NCBI GenBank assembly: GCA_044464175.1
Contig: JBIQLO010000142.1
Location: 1 to 10,498 of the forward strand
Length of the DNA stretch: 10,498 bases
Source of the DNA: JBIQLO01 sp044464175
Lineage (GTDB): Bacteria > Planctomycetota > Phycisphaerae > Tepidisphaerales > Tepidisphaeraceae
Direction of reading: 5' to 3'
Shown: piece by piece, positions 6,976 through 10,498 of the stretch
Position numbering within the stretch: the first letter of the stretch is position 1
Layout of the letters: each line of letters opens with the position of its first letter
The notes under the pieces: generated by a model
Seen by the model: the letters and a program-made list of their open reading frames with translations, nothing else
The model's database searches: none
Told to the model about the DNA's origin: nothing
Program-made: the position numbers and the translations under genes

Positions 6976-7046
6976 AGGGAGCCGCACGCGAAGTCAGCGC
7001 TTGATGCCAACAGAGCATCGACCGCTGAATTCGTGCGCGGCTCCTT
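6976..7046. repeat. 71-nt bulge-free long hairpin between convergent genes
   Basis: Positions 6976-7007 pair with 7015-7046 in strict register: 32 opposed positions, of which 26 are Watson-Crick, 3 are G-T and 3 are isolated mismatches, with no bulge. The loop is CAACAGA (7008-7014). The ends read AGGGAGCCGC and GCGGCTCCTT. The stem is far longer than a normal intrinsic terminator and neither side has a T-run. It lies in the 151-nt gap between the convergent Nudix and aminotransferase genes, where it could act as a bidirectional transcription barrier or be a palindromic mobile repeat. Confidence 0.85.
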
Positions 7047-7075
7047 GAGATTGCCACGGGGAGGCGTGCGCCACC

Positions 7076-8221
7076 CTAGAACAACTGGCCCAGCACCTTC
7101 TGGGCGGCGGTGACGCCGGCGCCGAGGGGGGTCTGCTTGCCCAGGGATTTGAGGGTGTGCTCGATGGCGGCGACGACGGCCAGGGTGTCGTAGGCATCGG
7201 AGTAGCCCATGTGGTTGACGCGGAAGATTTTGCCTTCCATCGTCCCCTGCCCGCCAGCAATGTGGATGTTGTGCTTGCTCTTGAGCGTGCCGCGGAAGTC
7301 CTTGTCGGTGACGCCGTCGGGGTATTGCACCGCCGTGACCGAGTCGGCCGGGGTCTGGCTGAACAGGGTCATGTCCAGCGCCTGGACGCCCTGGCGGAAA
7401 GCCTCGGCGGTGGTGTGGGTGCGCTTCCAGACGGTTTCGAGCGTCTCCTCTTTGATCATGCGGAGGCTGACGGCCAGCGCTTCGATAAGGGTGTTGGCGG
7501 GGGTGTAGGGGGTGTCCCCTTTGTCCAGGCTCTTTCGATAGGCCCGCAGGTCCAGATAGAACTCGCGGCTGTTCTTGTTGCGGTCGACGGCGCCCCAGGC
7601 GCGGTCGCTCAGGGCGACAAAGGCCAGCCCGGGGGGAAGCATCAGGGCCTTCTGGCTGCCGGTGATGGCGACGTCAACGCCCCACTCGTCCATCTTAAAG
7701 GGCATGGCGCCGATGCTGGTGATCCCATCGACAATCAGGAGGGTGTCGCCAGCCGCGCGGACGGCCTTGCCGATGCCCTGCAGGTCGCAGGCGGTGGCGG
7801 TGGAAGTTTCGGAGTGGACGAGGATGACGGCATCGTACTTGTCGGCCTTCAACTCAGCGGCGATCTGGTCCGGGGTGACGTGCTGCCCGTACTCGACCTT
7901 CAGGTCCTTGTGCTCGATGCCGTAAGCCTGGCAGACCTGGCTCCAACGCTCGGCGAATTTGCCGTTGGTGACGCAAAGCGCCTTTTGGCCGGGAGCCAGG
8001 GTGTTGACGATGCCCGCCTCGGCCGCGGCGGTGCCGGAGCCGGTGATGGTGTGGACGGTCTGCTTGGTCTGGTAGACGTACTGGAGCAGGTCCTGCACCT
8101 CCTTGAACATCGCCCGGAACTCGGCGGTGCGGTGGTGGTGAACCGGCTTGGCCAGTTGCAGGAGCGTCTCCTGCGGAACGCTGGTGGGGCCGGGGGTGAA
8201 GAGACGGTATTTCATCAACAT
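7076..8221 (-). CDS. class V PLP-dependent aminotransferase (alanine/serine-glyoxylate type)
   Basis: This fold-type I PLP enzyme is related to alanine-glyoxylate, serine-glyoxylate and serine-pyruvate aminotransferases. The 381-residue length fits. Visible features: the N-terminal FTPGPTSVPQ (8-17); HHHRTAEFRAMF (28-39), the small-domain motif; TGSGTAAAEAG (60-70), which binds the cofactor phosphate; the Asp165 pocket in IVDGITSIGAMPF; and the Schiff-base Lys191 in GSQKALMLPPGLAF. The late segment GGQGTMEGKIFRVNHMGY carries the substrate-carboxylate Arg. The ATG at 8221 has AAAGGA at 8 nt; the family-like alternative MKYRLFTPGP at 8215 would be 14 nt from that site. The exact substrate pair is not determinable. 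The gene appears monocistronic. Confidence 0.93.
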   Translation of the reverse strand: MLMKYRLFTPGPTSVPQETLLQLAKPVHHHRTAEFRAMFKEVQDLLQYVYQTKQTVHTITGSGTAAAEAGIVNTLAPGQKALCVTNGKFAERWSQVCQAYGIEHKDLKVEYGQHVTPDQIAAELKADKYDAVILVHSETSTATACDLQGIGKAVRAAGDTLLIVDGITSIGAMPFKMDEWGVDVAITGSQKALMLPPGLAFVALSDRAWGAVDRNKNSREFYLDLRAYRKSLDKGDTPYTPANTLIEALAVSLRMIKEETLETVWKRTHTTAEAFRQGVQALDMTLFSQTPADSVTAVQYPDGVTDKDFRGTLKSKHNIHIAGGQGTMEGKIFRVNHMGYSDAYDTLAVVAAIEHTLKSLGKQTPLGAGVTAAQKVLGQLF

Positions 8222-8229
8222 GGGTCAGA

Positions 8230-8235
8230 TCCTTT
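8230..8235 (-). promoter_or_regulatory. aminotransferase Shine-Dalgarno site
   Basis: AAAGGA on the minus strand is 8 nt from the ATG at 8221 and 14 nt from the ATG at 8215. It therefore favours the longer start by two codons. Confidence 0.65.
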
Positions 8236-8299
8236 CCTTAGTGCCGTGTCCGGCGAGCATGGAGTTTTTGTTTTGATCCCGGCGGGGATCGAACGGGCC

Positions 8300-8328
8300 A
8301 TTTTAGGAAAAGCGGGTGGAGAGTTCCA
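8300..8328 (-). promoter_or_regulatory. possible proximal promoter of the aminotransferase
   Basis: TAAAAT (8300-8305) lies 17 bp from TGGAAC (8323-8328) on the minus strand. The -10 is good but the -35 matches only 3 of 6. It would shorten the leader to about 70 nt compared with the stronger site at 8560-8587. Confidence 0.25.
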
Positions 8329-8346
8329 GTTTGCAGGGACGGTGGA

Positions 8347-8447
8347 TTGGGTTCGTTGGGTAATACGCGTACTGGGTTGGGTGGTGGAAATCGTGATTTT
8401 CGATAGCGCCAAGGGGGATTTGGGTTTGGTTCGTTTGGGTTCGTTGG
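8347..8447. repeat. 13-bp direct repeat in the aminotransferase leader
   Basis: TTGGGTTCGTTGG occurs exactly at 8347-8359 and again at 8435-8447. Degenerate G/T-rich copies lie around the second one (8420-8452). As transcribed leftward the unit is CCAACGAACCCAA. The whole 8222-8553 stretch has no credible gene; its transcript sense is C/A-rich and poor in G. The rest of this stretch shows a small GATCCC/GGGATC hairpin (8275-8290) and nothing else I can name. Confidence 0.65.
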
Positions 8448-8559
8448 TTGGGGGAGGCACGGAGGGACAAGAGGACACAGGCAGGGCGGGGGGAGATGAG
8501 AGCGCGACAAGGTAACACGGTGGAATTGGGCATGAGAAAGTGGATGTTGATGATGGAGT

Positions 8560-8587
8560 AGTATAGCATCTGTTCGGTATTTGTCAA
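8560..8587 (-). promoter_or_regulatory. strong promoter upstream of the aminotransferase
   Basis: On the minus strand TTGACA (8582-8587) and TATACT (8560-8565) are separated by 16 bp, the same hexamers and spacing as the tRNA-Thr-tuf promoter at 4846-4873. Transcription would start near 8554, giving a leader of about 330 nt before the ATG at 8221. Confidence 0.7.
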
Positions 8588-8615
8588 GTTAATTCCAGGC
8601 AGCCGTTCAGTCCCC

Positions 8616-8669
8616 TCTGTAGACGGCCTCGTTGAGGCCGTCGCGGGGGCAACAACCCCGTCTGCAGCG
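8616..8669. repeat. GGCCTC hairpin repeat, copy 2, with nested palindromes
   Basis: GACGGCCTC (8622-8630), loop GTT, GAGGCCGTC (8634-8642) is a perfect 9-bp stem. It is followed by CGGGG (8644-8648) pairing with CCCCG (8656-8660) around GCAACAA. The outer CTGTAGACGG (8617-8626) could alternatively pair with CCGTCTGCAG just downstream (9 of 10). The first half matches copy 1 at 6927-6941. It lies upstream of the 8560-8587 promoter and downstream of the sulfatase gene. Confidence 0.65.
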
Positions 8670-8680
8670 CTTATGCTCCG

Positions 8681-8708
8681 ATGCCGCCAGTGAGGGCACT
8701 GGCGGTAT
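8681..8708. terminator. strong hairpin after the sulfatase gene
   Basis: ATGCCGCCAGTG (8681-8692), loop AGGG, CACTGGCGGTAT (8697-8708): a 12-bp stem with one G-T pair. It lies about 80 nt past the sulfatase stop in the leftward direction and is the best candidate for ending that transcript. There is no T-run on either side, so it could instead be another intergenic palindrome. Between it and 8787 I see nothing else. Confidence 0.4.
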
Positions 8709-8786
8709 TGAACGGTTACAAATCCGGATGAATCTCTGACCGAGCCGGCAGAGCATGGAGTCCGCGGAAAACCGGCGCATTGAGAC

Positions 8787-10498
8787 TTATCGGGCCCAGG
8801 TTCGGAGGCAGTGGTTGAGGTAGTGGGCCCATTGGGGGGCGGTGGCCGGCGGCGGGGCCTGGGGAAGAAAGACGCCGCGCTGGTCGGCGGTGCCCAGCAG
8901 GGTGACCTGACCGGTCTGGCGGGAGATAAAAAAGCGGCAGCGGTGTTCCTGATGGGCCAGGACGAATTGAGCCCCCTCTTTGCCGACCGAGTCGGCGGAG
9001 AGAAGAATGGCCGCGGGTGGGTTGACGGAGAGGATGTCGCGGCCCTGGGCGTGACGGATCGAGACGGGTTTTCCTTCGACCAGGTGCAGGAGGGTGGGGA
9101 GCAGGTCGATGTGTTGGGTGGGATCGGTGATTTGGCGCACCGGCACGCCCGCGCCGATGAGAAAGCAAGGGACGGCGGTTTCGATGTGGGAGAGGCGGCC
9201 GGCATGGAAGATGGTGCCATCCTCGCCGAAGGATTCGCCATGGTCGCCGGTGACCATGACAATGTTGCGCGTGAGGTCGATGGACTGGATAAATCGGGCG
9301 ATCTCTTCATCCAGAAAGCCGACGGCGTTTTTGTAGCTGTTGAACAGGCCTTTGTAATCGGCGGGCGTGGGATTCATCAGGTCGCAGTCGCGCATGTCCA
9401 GGGCGGGAGTGTACGTCCGGTGGTCAGGCGTGTAGCAGTAGGGGTAATGGGTGGAACTGAGCAAGGCGAAGAAGAACTGGGGATGGACGCGATGGACGGT
9501 GAGCGAATGGTGAATGGTATGGAGAATGGTACAGTCGTTGGAGGCCCAATCGACGTCAGTTGGGCCTTTTTCCACTTCCACCACCTGATTGAAGGCCGGA
9601 CCCGGTTTGAGGAAATGACACTGGCGGATGCCGACCCCCTTGAGAAGAGTGCATTTATATCCTGATCGTCGAAAGGTGATGGGCAGTTGCGGGGGGAACC
9701 GATCCTGAGTCGCGCTGAAAAACAGGGCGCTGCGGCCATAGAGGAGGGTGAAAAGGCCCAGGTGGGTCAAGTTGTCGCCCGCGTTGTGATTACGGAGATT
9801 CATTCCCTGTCTGGCCAGGGCGGTCAGATGGGGCATCCATTGTGCGCTGAGCCGATCGCGGCGGAGGCTGTCCAGGACGAGGATGATGACGTTGGGCGGG
9901 TTCGGACGGTCGATCAGGGGGCGCTGATCCATCGGCTTGGGCGTCAGGAGGTTGTCGCTCTGGGCAGTGATTTTGGGATTCAGATCCGCATTGAGGGGGG
10001 CGTCAAACCGGGCCGGATTGATCCGCGTGGCGGACCAGGCCAGGGAGGACAGGTCCACAGGAAGGGAGGAGAGGAAGTAGCTCAGGCGGTTGGGGCTGGC
10101 GACGGCCAGTTGGCAAGGCAGCAAGGCGAGGAGGGTCGCGCCGTAGATCGCGATTGCGCCACGCCCAAGCCAGAGGGTGGGCCGCCTCCCTCCCACACGG
10201 GCCAGAAGTTTGCACAGCCAGTAGCTGAAGAAGGAGAGAAGGAGGACCCGCGTCAGAATCCACTGGACGATGAGGCGAAGGGCGTCGGTGAATTGATCGA
10301 GGCCGCCGATCTCCGTATCGACCTGCGGGTGGATGATCATCGGCAGATAAAACGCCAGATGGTGGCCGGTGATCTGAAGGACGTGGACATCAACGATGAA
10401 ATAAAAACAGAGAACGATCTGGCCGGCCACAAACACGCCCCAGGCGAGACGGGGGTGCTTTCGGCGGCGGAGCCCTTCGCACAGAAGCAGCAGTGGCA
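8787..10498 (-). CDS. membrane-anchored sulfatase-superfamily protein (YejM/LtaS-like), 5' end outside window
   Basis: This is the C-terminal part of an alkaline-phosphatase/sulfatase superfamily protein. The frame stays open to the right edge, reading LLLLCEGLRRRKHPRLAWG before the GTG at 10436, so that GTG need not be the start. Numbering from that GTG: hydrophobic helices at about 5-20, 54-74 and 92-112; then a periplasmic catalytic domain with NVIILVLDSLRRDR (182-195, metal Asp189), GDNLTHLGLFTLLYG (220-234, candidate nucleophile Thr224), SSTHYPY (327-333) and VTGDHGESFGEDG (395-407, metal Asp398/His399), with HAG at 411. The arrangement recalls YejM/PbgA and lipoteichoic-acid synthases, with Thr in place of the Cys/Ser of true sulfatases. 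True sulfatase activity is therefore unlikely; phosphotransfer or a regulatory envelope role is more plausible. The stop is TAA at 8787-8789. Confidence 0.88.
   Translation of the reverse strand, partial: PLLLLCEGLRRRKHPRLAWGVFVAGQIVLCFYFIVDVHVLQITGHHLAFYLPMIIHPQVDTEIGGLDQFTDALRLIVQWILTRVLLLSFFSYWLCKLLARVGGRRPTLWLGRGAIAIYGATLLALLPCQLAVASPNRLSYFLSSLPVDLSSLAWSATRINPARFDAPLNADLNPKITAQSDNLLTPKPMDQRPLIDRPNPPNVIILVLDSLRRDRLSAQWMPHLTALARQGMNLRNHNAGDNLTHLGLFTLLYGRSALFFSATQDRFPPQLPITFRRSGYKCTLLKGVGIRQCHFLKPGPAFNQVVEVEKGPTDVDWASNDCTILHTIHHSLTVHRVHPQFFFALLSSTHYPYCYTPDHRTYTPALDMRDCDLMNPTPADYKGLFNSYKNAVGFLDEEIARFIQSIDLTRNIVMVTGDHGESFGEDGTIFHAGRLSHIETAVPCFLIGAGVPVRQITDPTQHIDLLPTLLHLVEGKPVSIRHAQGRDILSVNPPAAILLSADSVGKEGAQFVLAHQEHRCRFFISRQTGQVTLLGTADQRGVFLPQAPPPATAPQWAHYLNHCLRTWAR

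Noticed and set aside
6976..7046. Integron attC site for the long hairpin.
   Set aside because: The terminal GTTRRRY/RYYYAAC core sites are absent, the stem has no extrahelical bases, and no cassette or integrase is present.
8275..8290. GATCCC/GGGATC hairpin as a terminator.
   Set aside because: On the minus strand it is followed by an A-rich stretch and not by T residues. It also lies inside the presumed aminotransferase leader.
7157..8515. A 452-codon open frame on the plus strand.
   Set aside because: It is antisense to the aminotransferase, which has all expected PLP motifs; the plus-strand translation is Gly/Val/Asp-rich shadow sequence typical of high-GC DNA.
10434..10436. GTG as the start of the sulfatase-like gene.
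   Set aside because: The frame remains open to the window edge with a plausible hydrophobic segment upstream, so the true start is probably outside the window.

Overview
The window looks like a high-GC bacterial chromosome, most plausibly Planctomycetota (Phycisphaerae-like). The grounds are an N-terminally extended, three-helix SecE with a GQGYWTR motif, a large membrane-bound sulfatase, GC-rich convergent layouts, and intergenic DNA full of degenerate short-period palindromes. This placement is inference from family recall, not a computed phylogeny.

Positions 1-4873 hold one leftward (minus-strand) translation/transcription cluster. In transcription order it is: a strong promoter (TTGACA-16 bp-TATACT), tRNA-Thr(GGT), tuf (EF-Tu), rpmG (L33, only 54 codons), tRNA-Trp(CCA), secE, nusG, an unrecognised 108-residue membrane protein, rplK (L11) and rplA (L1). 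The order matches the classical tuf-tRNA-secE-nusG-rplKA arrangement, and rplJ/rplL/rpoBC would be expected beyond the left edge. Two things are odd: the extra membrane gene between nusG and rplK, and inverted-repeat arrays, several visibly heptad-based, in most of the gaps between genes.

Positions 4874-6924 hold a rightward three-gene set: an OsmC-type peroxiredoxin, a TolB-like beta-propeller lipoprotein and a Nudix hydrolase. The genes are separated by 1 nt and by a 4-nt ATGA overlap, so they are probably co-transcribed.

Positions 6925-7075 lie between convergent genes and contain a small GGCCTC hairpin plus a 71-nt, bulge-free hairpin. Positions 7076-8221 encode, leftward, a class V PLP aminotransferase of the alanine/serine-glyoxylate type. 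Its best promoter lies about 330 nt upstream, so the transcript would have a long, G-poor leader containing direct repeats. Positions 8588-8786 are non-coding and palindrome-rich, including a second copy of the GGCCTC hairpin. Positions 8787-10498 are the C-terminal part of a leftward membrane sulfatase-superfamily protein (YejM/LtaS-like) that runs off the right edge.
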